The notes under the pieces are model-generated. The model had not been told where the DNA came from and searched no databases. It worked only from the letters and a program-made list of their open reading frames with translations. A stretch of DNA of 64,000 bases from Mobilitalea torta. Its GTDB lineage: Bacteria > Bacillota > Clostridia > Lachnospirales > Lachnospiraceae. Position numbers and translations under genes: made by a program. Of the stretch, positions 17,197 through 26,747 are shown piece by piece. The DNA lies in NCBI RefSeq assembly GCF_050433395.1, contig NZ_JBNPXH010000006.1:248001-312000 (forward strand). The letters run 5' to 3'. Within the stretch, counting starts at the first letter, position 1. Each line of letters opens with the position of its first letter.

Positions 17197-18198
17197 ATGA
17201 TTACGGTTGCAGTGGATGCAATGGGCGGCGATAACGCTCCGGGAGAGATCATAAAGGGAGCGGTCCTCGCAGTTCAGGAAAAGAAGGACATTAAGGTGAT
17301 ATTAACCGGAGAGGAAGAGATCCTTCGCAAGGAGCTGAGCGGGTACGATTATGATAAGGAACGCATACAGGTCGTACATGCGCCGGAGATCATTACCAAT
17401 AATGAGGCACCCGTTCTGGCCATTCGCCGTAAGAAGAATTCCTCAATTGTTGCCGCGCTTTCCATGGTTAAGAATAAGGAAGCCGATGCCTTTGTATCGG
17501 CAGGAAGCACCGGTGCCGTGCTGGCCGGGGGCCAGCTGCTGGTGGGCCGTATTCCGGGAGTAGAGAGGCCGCCGTTGGCCCCCTTAATTCCCACCATGGA
17601 CGGAGTGTCCCTGTTGATTGACTGCGGCGCCAATGTGGATGCCAGATCTTCTCATTTGGTACAATTTGCGAAGATGGGCTCCATCTATATGGAAAATGTC
17701 CTGGGCATTAAGAAACCAAGGGTGGCGATTGTGAATATCGGCGCGGAGGAAGAGAAGGGCAACCAGCTGGTGAAAGAGACCTTTCCCTTATTAAAAAACT
17801 GCAGGGATATTAACTTCATCGGCAGCATTGAAGCACGGGAGATCCCCAACGGCGGGGCAGATGTCATCGTCTGTGAAGCCTTTGTCGGCAATGTAATTCT
17901 CAAATTATACGAGGGACTTGGAACTGCCCTGGTTAAGAAGATCAAGGCAGGTCTTATGAGTACGACAAAGAGTAAGATGGGTGCCCTGCTATGCAAGCCT
18001 GCATTAAAGGAAACCTTAAAGGCATTTGATGCCTCAAAGTACGGCGGAGCTCCGCTCCTTGGCTTGAACGGACTTGTTGTTAAAACCCACGGTAATGCGA
18101 AGAGCACGGAGGTACGCAATTCAATCCTGCAATGTGTAACCTTCACCGAGCAGGGGATTAACGAGAAAATCAGATCAAATCTCAGTAACAACGAATAA
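17197..18198 (+). CDS. plsX: phosphate acyltransferase PlsX
   Basis: Makes acyl-phosphate from acyl-ACP, the donor for glycerol-3-phosphate acylation by PlsY (encoded here at 45527). The opening VAVDAMGGDNAPGEI and AFVSAGSTGAVLAGG are family signatures, and the 333 residues are normal. ATG 17197 follows GGGAGGAG. acpP lies 24 bases downstream, the classic plsX-acpP-rnc-smc-ftsY order of Clostridia. Confidence 0.96.
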   Translation: MITVAVDAMGGDNAPGEIIKGAVLAVQEKKDIKVILTGEEEILRKELSGYDYDKERIQVVHAPEIITNNEAPVLAIRRKKNSSIVAALSMVKNKEADAFVSAGSTGAVLAGGQLLVGRIPGVERPPLAPLIPTMDGVSLLIDCGANVDARSSHLVQFAKMGSIYMENVLGIKKPRVAIVNIGAEEEKGNQLVKETFPLLKNCRDINFIGSIEAREIPNGGADVIVCEAFVGNVILKLYEGLGTALVKKIKAGLMSTTKSKMGALLCKPALKETLKAFDASKYGGAPLLGLNGLVVKTHGNAKSTEVRNSILQCVTFTEQGINEKIRSNLSNNE

Positions 18199-18222
18199 AT
18201 CAGGAAAGAAAGGTGACTAAGA

Positions 18223-18453
18223 ATGGAATTTGAAAAGTTACAGAAAATTATCAGTGAAGTATTAAATGTGGATGAAGATGAGATTACAATGGAGACCACT
18301 TTTGTGGATGACCTGGGCGCAGACTCTTTGGATGTCTTCCAGATCATCATGGGAATTGAAGAAGAATTTGATATTGAAATCGCAAATGAAGAGGCAGAGA
18401 ATATCGTAACGGTAGCCGATGCGATTGAGCAGATAAAGAATGCATTGAATTAA
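18223..18453 (+). CDS. acpP: acyl carrier protein
   Basis: Acidic 76-residue carrier of growing acyl chains in fatty acid synthesis. The phosphopantetheine-bearing serine is S35 in GADSLDVFQ. Length, acidity and the following EEEFDIEI helix are typical. AAAGGTGACTAAGA precedes the start. It lies between plsX and rnc. Confidence 0.97.
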   Translation: MEFEKLQKIISEVLNVDEDEITMETTFVDDLGADSLDVFQIIMGIEEEFDIEIANEEAENIVTVADAIEQIKNALN

Positions 18454-18511
18454 TCCCGTATTTATTGATCGAAAACGATGAGGGGTACACGGAAGGTACC
18501 GCTCTTACATG

Positions 18512-18558
18512 TGGAAAAGCCCTGTGAATAAGGTTCGCCTTATCTATGGGCTTTTCCA
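18512..18558 (+). promoter_or_regulatory. long stem-loop in the rnc leader
   Basis: TGGAAAAGCCC (18512-18522) pairs with GGGCTTTTCCA (18548-18558); inside, AATAAGG pairs with CCTTAT around a TTCG loop. It ends 5 bases before the rnc Shine-Dalgarno AAGGAGG. It may terminate acpP transcription, but there is no 3' T run; an RNase III processing site upstream of the RNase III gene is an attractive alternative. Confidence 0.5.
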
Positions 18559-18578
18559 TACATAAGGAGGCAGCCTAT

Positions 18579-19301
18579 ATGAAATCACGCTTTAATAAGG
18601 CAGGTAAAAAAACGGAGGCTTCTCTGCAGGAGCTGGAGAGCAGGATCAATTACCGCTTTCATGATCCGTCTATTCTCTATCATGCCTTATCCCACAGTTC
18701 TTATGCCAATGAGATGAGGATGAGTAAGGAAGAGAGCAATGAGCGTTTGGAATTCCTGGGCGATGCGGTGCTGGAACTGGTTACCAGCGAGTACATTTAC
18801 AGGGAATATGTGCATTTGTCCGAAGGGGATATGACTAAGATGCGGGCAAGCATTGTATGCGAGCAGACTCTGTCTGCCTGCGCCAGGGAACTGGAAATTG
18901 GGGAGTATCTGCTTCTGGGCAGGGGAGAGGATATCTCCGGAGGCAGGGAGAGGGATTCTATCTTATCCGATGTGCTGGAGGCGGTGATCGGTGCAATTTA
19001 CCTTGACGGTGGTTTTACTAATGCAAAAGAGTTTATCAGAGACTTTTTGTTAGCCAATCTGAAGAACAAAGAGCTCTTTTTCGATAGCAAGACTATCTTA
19101 CAGGAAATGGTCCAGAACAATCATAACGGACAGAAACTCCGCTATCAGCTGGTCTCCGAGGAGGGGCCGGATCATAGCAAAACCTTTACGGTTGCCGTAT
19201 TCATAGGAAATAATGAGATTGGCACCGGTGCCGGCAGAACAAAAAAAGCTGCGGAGCAGGAGGCGGCCAGCCAGGCCATCCAAAGACTGCGGGAGAGCTG
19301 A
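18579..19301 (+). CDS. rnc: ribonuclease III
   Basis: Double-strand-specific endoribonuclease for rRNA processing and mRNA turnover. The catalytic signature ERLEFLGDAVLEL is at about 55-67, the second acidic site DVLEAVIGAIYLD at about 130, and a C-terminal double-stranded-RNA-binding domain (KLRYQL through GRTKKAAEQEAA) completes 240 residues. ATG 18579 is chosen because AAGGAGG lies 8 bases upstream; an in-frame codon at 18546 falls inside a hairpin. smc follows 64 bases on. Confidence 0.96.
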   Translation: MKSRFNKAGKKTEASLQELESRINYRFHDPSILYHALSHSSYANEMRMSKEESNERLEFLGDAVLELVTSEYIYREYVHLSEGDMTKMRASIVCEQTLSACARELEIGEYLLLGRGEDISGGRERDSILSDVLEAVIGAIYLDGGFTNAKEFIRDFLLANLKNKELFFDSKTILQEMVQNNHNGQKLRYQLVSEEGPDHSKTFTVAVFIGNNEIGTGAGRTKKAAEQEAASQAIQRLRES

Positions 19302-19365
19302 ACCAAAGCGGGACTTTAAGGATTGTGATGAAATATAGTAATTTGGGATAGATAGGAGATTACGG

Positions 19366-22300
19366 ATGTATTTAAAAAGTATTGAGGTTCACGGCTTTAA
19401 ATCCTTTGCCAATAAGATGCTGCTGGAATTTCATGACGGCATCACCGGCATCGTCGGACCAAATGGCAGCGGTAAGAGCAATGTGGCCGATGCCGTCCGG
19501 TGGGTACTGGGGGAGCAGAGTGCAAAGCAGCTTCGCGGCGCGAAGATGGAGGATGTGATCTTCTCCGGCACCCAGATGCGAAAGCCTCTGGGCTATGCCT
19601 ATGTAGCCATCACCCTTGATAATTCGGATCATAAGCTGCCTATTGAATATGAAGAGGTAACGGTAGCCAGAAGAGTATACCGTTCCGGAGAAAGTGAATA
19701 TCTGATTAACGGAGCTCCCTGCCGACTGAAGGATGTCAACGAGCTATTTATGGATACGGGAATTGGAAAGGAAGGGTATTCCATTATCGGACAGGGACAG
19801 ATCGATAAGATTTTGAGCGGTAAGCCGGAGGATCGCCGGGAATTATTTGATGAGGCGGCCGGAATTGTGAAATTCAAGCGCCGTAAATATGCGGCGGAAA
19901 AGAATCTGGAGGAAGAGAAGCTGAATCTCTCCCGCATTACTGACATTTTGAAGGAAATAGAGAAGCAGCTGGCTCCTTTGGAGAAGCAGTCCGGTGTTGC
20001 ACGTGTCTATCTGAAATTAAAGGAGGAGCTGAAGAGCCTGGAGGTGAATCAGTTCCTGAAGGAGTATGACCGGCTGCGCGGCCAGAAGGAACAGCTGGAG
20101 GAAAAGCTGGACATTGCATCCTCGGACTATGAGCGGACCAAACAGGAATATGAGAATACCAAGGAAGAGTACGTCCGTCTGGAGCAGCAGCTGGAGGAAT
20201 GTGACCGGAACCTTGAAGAGGACCGGAACCTCTTCAATGAGCGGAAGCTGCAGAAGGAGAAAGCGGAAGGTGAAATCAAGGTTCTCCAGGAACAGATCAG
20301 CGGCCTGCAGCAAAGTGACGAGTATATCCGCAGCAGGATGGAGAATACCCGGAAGGAAACCGATGCCAGGAAGGCAGAGGAGCAGGGATATCTGGCAGAG
20401 AAGGATGCCATCGATGGCAAGATTGCCGATATGGATGATCTCCTCAGCGCCGCTTTGGACGAGCTGAACCGGAGCAAAGAGAATATTCTGGCCTATACAA
20501 GAGAGATTGAAGAATGTAATAATGGGATCTTTGAATATCTGAATCTCAATTCGGGCATTAAGGGTAATATGCAGCGCTATGAAACCATGCTGGAGCAGAA
20601 TACCCTCCGCAAAGCCGATTTGAATCAGCGCATTCTGAAGAATAAGAGTGAGGAATGCGTCTATAATGAGACAATAGAGGCGGAGACAAAAAACCTGGGC
20701 CGTATTACCGAGAGCATCAACGAATACTCCGCGAAGGTAACCGCCATAGAGCAGGGCATTGCAGATGCTCAAAACCGGATGGATGCCGCCAATAAGGAAT
20801 ATCACGAGGTGCAGGCCCGATATCTGGGAGAACAATCACGTCTGGATTCCCTGATGAATCTGACAGAGCGTTATGAGGGATATGGCATCAGTATCAAGAA
20901 GGTGATGGAACAAAAGCCTCATATGCCTGGAATTGTAGGTGTTGTGGCAGATATCATTAAGGTGGACAAGGCTTATGAGACAGCCATTGAGACGGCCCTG
21001 GGCGGAACGATTCAGAATATCGTTACCGAGGATGAGGCTACCGCTAAGGAGCTCATCGGATACCTGAAGAAAAATAAATTCGGAAGGGCAACCTTCCTGC
21101 CCTTGACCAATATCTCGGCGGGCAGCGGCTCTCAGGGGGATAAGGCTCTTCGTGAGCCGGGAGTTCTGGGAATGGCTAACCGGCTGGTGGAAGCAGACGG
21201 AAGGTTCCGGGAATTGATCGACTATCTGCTGGGGCGTATTATTGTAGTGGATCACATTGATCATGCCACCAGCATGGCCAGGAAATTTAATTACACCCTG
21301 CGTATTGTAACGCTGGAAGGGGAGTTGCTGACGCCGGGAGGATCCATTTCCGGCGGAGCTTATAAGAATGCCAGCAATCTTCTGGGAAGAAGAAGAGAAA
21401 TCGAAGAGATGGAAAGGGAGGTTCAATCCCTGAAGCTTAGGACCGAGGAGCTGCTCTCCCGGCGGGAAGAAGCCAGGGAAGCCAGAACCGGACTCCGCGG
21501 GGAGCTGGAAGACCTTAAGGCGTTATTACAGGAGAAGTTCCTGGAGCAGAATACCGTGAGCATGAATCTGGAACGGGAGAAGGCCAGAAAGGCGGAAACC
21601 GAGGCGGTTTACCAGGAGTATGTCAGAGAATTGCAGGAAATCGAGCTTCAGGCCAGAGATCTGAAGGAGCAGCTGTCGAAGCTGCAGGAGAATCTCTCCC
21701 TTAACTCCCTCCATGGTAAGGAGAAGGAGGAACGGATCGAACAGCTGAACGAAAAGCTGGAAGCGGAGCGCAGCCTGGAACAAGCGGCTAACGAGAAGTC
21801 TTCCGCCCTTCGGCTGCAGATGTCTGCCCTGGAACAGAATAATCAGTTTACGTTGGAAAACATAAAGCGAATTAAGAGGGAGATTGCCAAGCTCTACGAG
21901 GAGGAGGAAACTCTTAATTCAGATATCCTCAAAACCTCCCATGCAGTGGAGGAAAAGAAAGCAATCATTCAGGAGCAGGAGGGGCGGATTCGCTCCCTGG
22001 AGCAGGAAATTCTTGTTCAGGAAGAAAAACTCCGGGAACAGACGGCCCGTCGGGAACAGATTACCGGGGTACATAAGAATTTCTTTACGAAGCGGGAGGA
22101 ATTATCCAACCGCATGAATGAGCTTGACAAGGAGCTCTTCCGGTTAAACGGCCAGAAGGACAGGCTGGCAGAACAGGCGGACCAACAGGTCAATTATATG
22201 TGGGAGGAATATCAGCTCACTTATTCCACAGCTACCGAATATCCCGTAGAGGAAGAGATCAGCCTGCCCCAGGTGAAGAAGCAGATCGGTGAGGTCAAGA

Positions 22301-22923
22301 CGAAGATCCGTGAGCTTGGGGATGTCAATGTGAATGCCATTGAGGATTACCGGAATCTTTCCGAACGATATGAGTTTTTGCATACCCAGCGGGAGGATCT
22401 GGTTAAGGCGGAAGAAGCTCTGCAGCAGATTATCCGGGAGCTGGATACGGAGATGCGGCTTCAATTCATAGAGAAATTCAAAGCCATCAATGAAGAATTT
22501 GATGTTGTGTTCAAAGAACTCTTTGGCGGCGGACTTGCCGGTTTGGAGCTGACGGACAGCGAGGATATCTTGGAGGCGGGAATTCGGATCAATGCACAGC
22601 CCCCGGGCAAGAAGCTTCAGAATATGATGCAGCTCTCCGGCGGCGAAAAGGCGCTGACGGCAATCTCATTGCTGTTTGCAATTCAGAATTTGAAGCCTTC
22701 CCCCTTCTGTCTGCTGGATGAGATTGAGGCAGCCCTGGATGATTCCAATGTGGGCCGCTTCGCAAAATATCTGCATAAGCTCACGAAGGACACCCAGTTT
22801 ATCATTATAACCCACAGGAGAGGAACCATGGCGGCGGCGGATATTCTATATGGTATTACCATGCAGGAAAAAGGAGTGTCCACCCTGGTATCCGTAAGCC
22901 TGATAGAAGGACAGCTGAACTGA
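19366..22923 (+). CDS. smc: chromosome segregation protein SMC
   Basis: ATPase of the bacterial condensin complex, partnering ScpA and ScpB. Walker A GPNGSGKSN is at about 31-39, long coiled-coil arms flank a hinge near 510-670 (PGIVGVVADII through GGSISGGAYK), and the C-terminal head holds signature LSGGEKALTA and Walker B CLLDEIEAALDD. The 1185 residues match the family. Sits between rnc and ftsY as in many Firmicutes. Confidence 0.97.
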   Translation: MYLKSIEVHGFKSFANKMLLEFHDGITGIVGPNGSGKSNVADAVRWVLGEQSAKQLRGAKMEDVIFSGTQMRKPLGYAYVAITLDNSDHKLPIEYEEVTVARRVYRSGESEYLINGAPCRLKDVNELFMDTGIGKEGYSIIGQGQIDKILSGKPEDRRELFDEAAGIVKFKRRKYAAEKNLEEEKLNLSRITDILKEIEKQLAPLEKQSGVARVYLKLKEELKSLEVNQFLKEYDRLRGQKEQLEEKLDIASSDYERTKQEYENTKEEYVRLEQQLEECDRNLEEDRNLFNERKLQKEKAEGEIKVLQEQISGLQQSDEYIRSRMENTRKETDARKAEEQGYLAEKDAIDGKIADMDDLLSAALDELNRSKENILAYTREIEECNNGIFEYLNLNSGIKGNMQRYETMLEQNTLRKADLNQRILKNKSEECVYNETIEAETKNLGRITESINEYSAKVTAIEQGIADAQNRMDAANKEYHEVQARYLGEQSRLDSLMNLTERYEGYGISIKKVMEQKPHMPGIVGVVADIIKVDKAYETAIETALGGTIQNIVTEDEATAKELIGYLKKNKFGRATFLPLTNISAGSGSQGDKALREPGVLGMANRLVEADGRFRELIDYLLGRIIVVDHIDHATSMARKFNYTLRIVTLEGELLTPGGSISGGAYKNASNLLGRRREIEEMEREVQSLKLRTEELLSRREEAREARTGLRGELEDLKALLQEKFLEQNTVSMNLEREKARKAETEAVYQEYVRELQEIELQARDLKEQLSKLQENLSLNSLHGKEKEERIEQLNEKLEAERSLEQAANEKSSALRLQMSALEQNNQFTLENIKRIKREIAKLYEEEETLNSDILKTSHAVEEKKAIIQEQEGRIRSLEQEILVQEEKLREQTARREQITGVHKNFFTKREELSNRMNELDKELFRLNGQKDRLAEQADQQVNYMWEEYQLTYSTATEYPVEEEISLPQVKKQIGEVKTKIRELGDVNVNAIEDYRNLSERYEFLHTQREDLVKAEEALQQIIRELDTEMRLQFIEKFKAINEEFDVVFKELFGGGLAGLELTDSEDILEAGIRINAQPPGKKLQNMMQLSGGEKALTAISLLFAIQNLKPSPFCLLDEIEAALDDSNVGRFAKYLHKLTKDTQFIIITHRRGTMAAADILYGITMQEKGVSTLVSVSLIEGQLN

Positions 22924-23043
22924 TGCCATTTTCCCGCTTAAGTCAGGGGATATGTCAAAATCAAGTGCCGGCAGGACATCAGTATGAAGATTTGTCTTGC
23001 GGGTACGGTAATGTAATGTTATTATGTATTTTAATAAACGGAG

Positions 23044-23063
23044 CACCGGCAGCGCTGCCGGTG
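23044..23063. repeat. 20-bp perfect palindrome before ftsY
   Basis: CACCGGCAGCGCTGCCGGTG is self-complementary over 20 bases, in the smc-ftsY spacer 34 bases before the ftsY start. There is no T run after it, so a simple terminator is not supported; it may be a mRNA processing or protein-binding site. Confidence 0.5.
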
Positions 23064-23097
23064 TGTCAGTGCGTATAATGGAGGCAATGTTATTCTT

Positions 23098-24033
23098 ATG
23101 GGAGAAAACAAATCAGGATTTTTCAGTAAATTAGTACAGGGTCTGACAAAGACAAGGAATAATATCGCTCATGGAATTGATGCGATTTTCAGCGGCTTCT
23201 CCAGTATTGATGATGATTTCTATGAGGAGCTGGAGGAGATTTTGATCATGGCCGACCTGGGAATCAACACCACTACGGCCATCCTGGAGAATCTCAGGGA
23301 AAAGGTCAAGGAAAATAAAATCAAGGATCCGGCGGAATGCCGTCAGCTGCTGATCTCCAGCATGAAGGAGCAGATGCGGCTGGAGGATACCGCCTATGAA
23401 TTCGAGAACAGAAAATCCGTGGTATTGCTCATCGGTGTAAACGGGGTGGGTAAAACCACTTCCGTGGGAAAGCTGGCCGGTCAGATGAAGGATCAGGGGA
23501 AAAAGACCATGGTTGCCGCTGCGGATACCTTCCGTGCCGCTGCCATTGAACAGCTGACCGAGTGGGCTCACAGGGCCAATGTTGATATTATCGCCCAGAA
23601 GGAGGGCTCCGACCCGGCGGCGGTGATCTATGATGCAGTCACTGCGGCAAAAGCCAGGGATGTGGATGTACTTCTCTGCGATACCGCAGGCCGTCTTCAT
23701 AACAAGAAGAACCTCATGGAGGAGCTGAAGAAAATCAACCGTGTAATCGAGCGGGAATATCCGGAGGCTTATCGTGAGACACTGGTGGTGCTGGACGGAA
23801 CCACGGGTCAGAACGCCCTGGCCCAGGCAAGGGAATTCAACGAGGTGGCAGAGATCACCGGCATTGTTCTCACGAAGCTGGACGGAACCGCCAAGGGCGG
23901 AATTGCCATAGCGATTCAATCGGAGCTTGGAATACCTGTAAAATATATCGGTATCGGTGAGAAAATAGATGATCTTCAGAAATTTAATGCAGAAGATTTT
24001 GTAAATGCTCTATTCCAAAAGAATGAGCAGTAA
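23098..24033 (+). CDS. ftsY: signal recognition particle receptor FtsY
   Basis: SRP-GTPase that docks ribosome-SRP complexes at the membrane. A short acidic N-terminus leads to the N domain and then the G domain: GVNGVGKTTSVGKLA (about 117-131), AADTFRAAAIEQL, DTAGRLHNKKNLM, and LTKLDGTAKGG. The 311 residues correspond to the short FtsY form without a long acidic arm. Its partner Ffh is at 33668. GGAGG lies about 13 bases before the ATG, a little far. Confidence 0.96.
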   Translation: MGENKSGFFSKLVQGLTKTRNNIAHGIDAIFSGFSSIDDDFYEELEEILIMADLGINTTTAILENLREKVKENKIKDPAECRQLLISSMKEQMRLEDTAYEFENRKSVVLLIGVNGVGKTTSVGKLAGQMKDQGKKTMVAAADTFRAAAIEQLTEWAHRANVDIIAQKEGSDPAAVIYDAVTAAKARDVDVLLCDTAGRLHNKKNLMEELKKINRVIEREYPEAYRETLVVLDGTTGQNALAQAREFNEVAEITGIVLTKLDGTAKGGIAIAIQSELGIPVKYIGIGEKIDDLQKFNAEDFVNALFQKNEQ

Positions 24034-24073
24034 TATTTTAACGTGCAGCAGCACGTAGATGGAGGGTAATACC

Positions 24074-25294
24074 ATGATGACACTGGATCAATTTGAAGAA
24101 GCTACGGAGGCTGTCAAAAAGGTGATTCTGAGAACGGAGCTGGTCTACAGCAGCTATTTTTCAGATACCACCGGCAACCGGGTGTACTTAAAGCCTGAAA
24201 ACATGCAGTTTACCGGAGCATATAAGGTTCGCGGCGCATATTATAAGATAAGCACCCTGTCCAAGGAAGAAAGGAAGCATGGTCTTATAACCGCTTCTGC
24301 CGGCAATCATGCCCAGGGTGTTGCTTATGCGGCGAAGCTTTATCAGGCAAAGGCCGTCATCGTAATGCCTTCCACTACCCCTTTGATTAAGGTCAACCGT
24401 ACCAAGAGCTATGGCGCGGAGGTTATTCTATACGGCAATGTATATGATGAAGCCTGCCAGTATGCGCTCCAGCTGGCCCAGGAGCAGGGATATACTTTTA
24501 TTCATCCCTTCAACGACGAGGTTGTGGCAACAGGGCAGGGAACCATCGCCATGGAGATTTTTAAGGATCTGCCCACGGTGGACATTATCCTGGCTCCCGT
24601 GGGAGGAGGAGGCCTGCTGGCGGGTGTGGCAACCCTGGCCAAGATGCTGAATCCCAATGTAAAAGTAATCGGTGTGGAACCGGCGGGAGCCGCCTGCATG
24701 AAGGAGTCCTTAAAGGCCGGCCATATAGTAACGCTGCCCCAGATTGATACCATTGCGGACGGCACCGCGGTTAAAACCCCCGGAGATGTGATATTCCCCT
24801 ATATCCAGAAGTATGTGGATGATATCATCACCGTGGAGGACCAGGAGCTGATTGTCAACTTCCTTGACATCATTGAAAATCATAAAATGGTGGTTGAAAA
24901 TTCAGGACTCCTTACAGTAGCAGCTTTGAAGCATTTGAATTGCAAGGATAAAAAGGTAGTCAGCATCCTCAGCGGCGGAAATATGGATATCATAACCGTC
25001 TCCTCCGTGGTGCAGCACGGTTTAATCCAGAGAGGCCGGGTCTTCACCGTGTCCGTACTTTTGCCGGACCGTCCGGGTGAACTGGTGAATGTAGCCTCCA
25101 TTATAGCAAAATGCCAGGGCAATGTAATTCGTCTGGACCATAATCAGTTTGTCAGTATTAACCGCAATGCGGCAGTGGAGCTGACCATTACCATGGAGAC
25201 CTTCGGGCATGAGCACAAGCAGGAGATTGTGCAGGCCCTGATGGATCATGGCTATGATCCTAAGCTGTGCCAGCCGAGCAAGCTATACGAATAA
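24074..25294 (+). CDS. ilvA: threonine ammonia-lyase with C-terminal ACT domain
   Basis: PLP enzyme converting threonine to 2-oxobutanoate and ammonia, for isoleucine synthesis or threonine catabolism. The PLP lysine lies in FTGAYKVRGA (about 54-63), and the phosphate-binding loop is PVGGGGLLAG. The last 75 residues form a single ACT domain (VSVLLPDRPGELVNVASII), suggesting allosteric control. The 406-residue size fits the single-ACT form; anabolic versus catabolic role cannot be settled. ATG 24074 is chosen because GGAGGG lies 7 bases upstream; the ATG at 24059 overlaps that site. No branched-chain genes adjoin. Confidence 0.92.
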   Translation: MMTLDQFEEATEAVKKVILRTELVYSSYFSDTTGNRVYLKPENMQFTGAYKVRGAYYKISTLSKEERKHGLITASAGNHAQGVAYAAKLYQAKAVIVMPSTTPLIKVNRTKSYGAEVILYGNVYDEACQYALQLAQEQGYTFIHPFNDEVVATGQGTIAMEIFKDLPTVDIILAPVGGGGLLAGVATLAKMLNPNVKVIGVEPAGAACMKESLKAGHIVTLPQIDTIADGTAVKTPGDVIFPYIQKYVDDIITVEDQELIVNFLDIIENHKMVVENSGLLTVAALKHLNCKDKKVVSILSGGNMDIITVSSVVQHGLIQRGRVFTVSVLLPDRPGELVNVASIIAKCQGNVIRLDHNQFVSINRNAAVELTITMETFGHEHKQEIVQALMDHGYDPKLCQPSKLYE

Positions 25295-25327
25295 GCTGCA
25301 TGGTATATAGAAAGAGGATGATTTCAC

Positions 25328-25362
25328 AGGAGCGGGAATGCAGACGGAGTGCATTCTCTCCT
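25328..25362 (+). terminator. hairpin after ilvA
   Basis: AGGAG...GAATGCA (25328-25342) pairs with TGCATTC...CTCCT (25350-25362) with a small internal bulge. A weak T-rich stretch follows. Likely terminator of ilvA. Confidence 0.45.
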
Positions 25363-25536
25363 CTGTTTCATCCGTATTTGCCCGAAAGCTTAGGGCGGGT
25401 TAGTGATCTTACATAAAAAGCAAGGATAAGTTTGTGAATTTCATCAATATAGAAGAACTTTACAATTATTACTGGGACGGATATAATAAGAATATCTTTA
25501 TATTCTGTTATTCCGTTTTTATTTTTTCATGAATAG

Positions 25537-25577
25537 CAGGATTAAAGCGTCAAAAGTGCTTTGGCGCTTTAATCCTG
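25537..25577. repeat. inverted repeat upstream of recA, shares 17-mer with palindrome at 11.8 kb
   Basis: CAGGATTAAAGCG (25537-25549) pairs with CGCTTTAATCCTG (25565-25577), a perfect 13-bp stem. Bases 25544-25560 are identical, in opposite orientation, to 11860-11876 in the 131-bp palindrome. The remainder of the 403-base ilvA-recA spacer holds an ilvA hairpin, AT-rich sequence, and the recA promoter. Confidence 0.65.
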
Positions 25578-25608
25578 GCATATGCGTACACATGTTTCAA
25601 TTTATATA

Positions 25609-25637
25609 TTGACATGGAACAGGATATCAGTTAATAT
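25609..25637 (+). promoter_or_regulatory. recA promoter
   Basis: Perfect TTGACA at 25609-25614 and TAATAT at 25632-25637, 17 bases apart. A LexA box follows at 25646-25657, at the expected start of transcription. Confidence 0.75.
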
Positions 25638-25645
25638 TATCAATA

Positions 25646-25657
25646 GAACATTAGTTC
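25646..25657 (+). promoter_or_regulatory. LexA/DinR SOS box of recA
   Basis: GAACATTAGTTC matches the Gram-positive SOS box core GAAC-N4-GTTC exactly and lies 8 bases after the -10 element, where bound LexA would block transcription. recA is thus likely DNA-damage induced. Confidence 0.8.
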
Positions 25658-25697
25658 GCATATTAGAGGGACACTTTAATAGAAAAAGGAGATTGTT

Positions 25698-26723
25698 ATG
25701 GCAAAGGATGATAAGATAAAAGCCCTGGAGACCGCTCTGGCGCAGATTGAGAAGCAGTATGGCAAGGGCTCCGTAATGAAGCTTGGTGATACCAACGCCC
25801 GTATGAATATTGAAACCGTTCCCACCGGATCCATCAGTCTGGATATCGCATTAGGCTTAGGCGGGGTTCCCAAGGGCAGAATTCTGGAGATCTATGGTCC
25901 GGAATCCAGCGGTAAGACAACCGTTGCGTTACATATGGTGGCAGAGGCACAGAAGCGGGGCGGCATTGCCGGTTTCATTGATGCGGAACATGCTCTGGAT
26001 CCTGTGTATGCGAAGAACATCGGTGTAGATATTGATAATCTGTATATTTCACAGCCGGACAACGGAGAGCAGGCCCTTGAGATTACAGAGACCATGGTAC
26101 GTTCCGGGGCGGTTGACATTATTATTGTTGACTCCGTAGCGGCGCTGGTTCCCAAGGCGGAGATTGACGGCGAGATGGGAGATTCCCATGTGGGTCTCCA
26201 GGCCAGACTGATGTCCCAGGCGCTTCGGAAGCTTACGGCTGTCATTAGTAAATATAACTGTACCGTAGTATTTATAAACCAGCTTCGTGAGAAGGTGGGT
26301 GTCATGTTCGGCAATCCTGAGACGACTACAGGCGGACGTGCATTGAAGTTCTATTCCTCCATCCGTCTGGATGTGAGAAGAATTGAAGCTTTGAAGCAGG
26401 GCGGGGAAGTTGTGGGCAACAGAACCCGGATTAAGGTGGTTAAGAATAAGATTGCTCCTCCTTTCAAGGAGGCGGAGTTTGATATTATGTTCGGTAAGGG
26501 AATTTCCAGAGAAGGAGATATTCTGGATCTGGCGGCTGATTCCAATATCATTATCAAGAGCGGTGCCTGGTACGCCTATAACGATGCGAAGATCGGACAG
26601 GGACGGGAGAATGCAAAGCAGTTCTTATTGGATAATCCCATGATTTGTGAAGAGGTGGAAGCAAAGGTACGGGAGAAGTATATGCTGCATCCTGCTAAAA
26701 ATGAGAATGAAGTACCGGAATAA
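25698..26723 (+). CDS. recA: recombinase RecA
   Basis: DNA strand-exchange ATPase and LexA co-protease. Walker A GPESSGKT is at 67-74, close to E. coli numbering; the L1/L2 DNA-binding loops and FINQLREKVGVMFGNPETT are intact. The 341 residues are normal, with an acidic C-tail. AAAAAGGAG precedes the ATG. A sigma-A promoter and a LexA box lie upstream, and recX follows after a hairpin. Confidence 0.98.
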   Translation: MAKDDKIKALETALAQIEKQYGKGSVMKLGDTNARMNIETVPTGSISLDIALGLGGVPKGRILEIYGPESSGKTTVALHMVAEAQKRGGIAGFIDAEHALDPVYAKNIGVDIDNLYISQPDNGEQALEITETMVRSGAVDIIIVDSVAALVPKAEIDGEMGDSHVGLQARLMSQALRKLTAVISKYNCTVVFINQLREKVGVMFGNPETTTGGRALKFYSSIRLDVRRIEALKQGGEVVGNRTRIKVVKNKIAPPFKEAEFDIMFGKGISREGDILDLAADSNIIIKSGAWYAYNDAKIGQGRENAKQFLLDNPMICEEVEAKVREKYMLHPAKNENEVPE

Positions 26724-26747
26724 GCACTTTTGCTGTATCTGATTAGT

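Noticed and set aside
20017..20835. A 272-codon open frame on the - strand inside smc
   Set aside because: Antisense to the SMC coiled coil; the Leu-rich, repetitive translation reflects the Gln/Glu codons of the real gene.
24034..24073. T-box or other riboswitch before threonine ammonia-lyase
   Set aside because: Only 40 bases separate it from ftsY, too short for a T-box, and no specifier or anti-terminator is visible.
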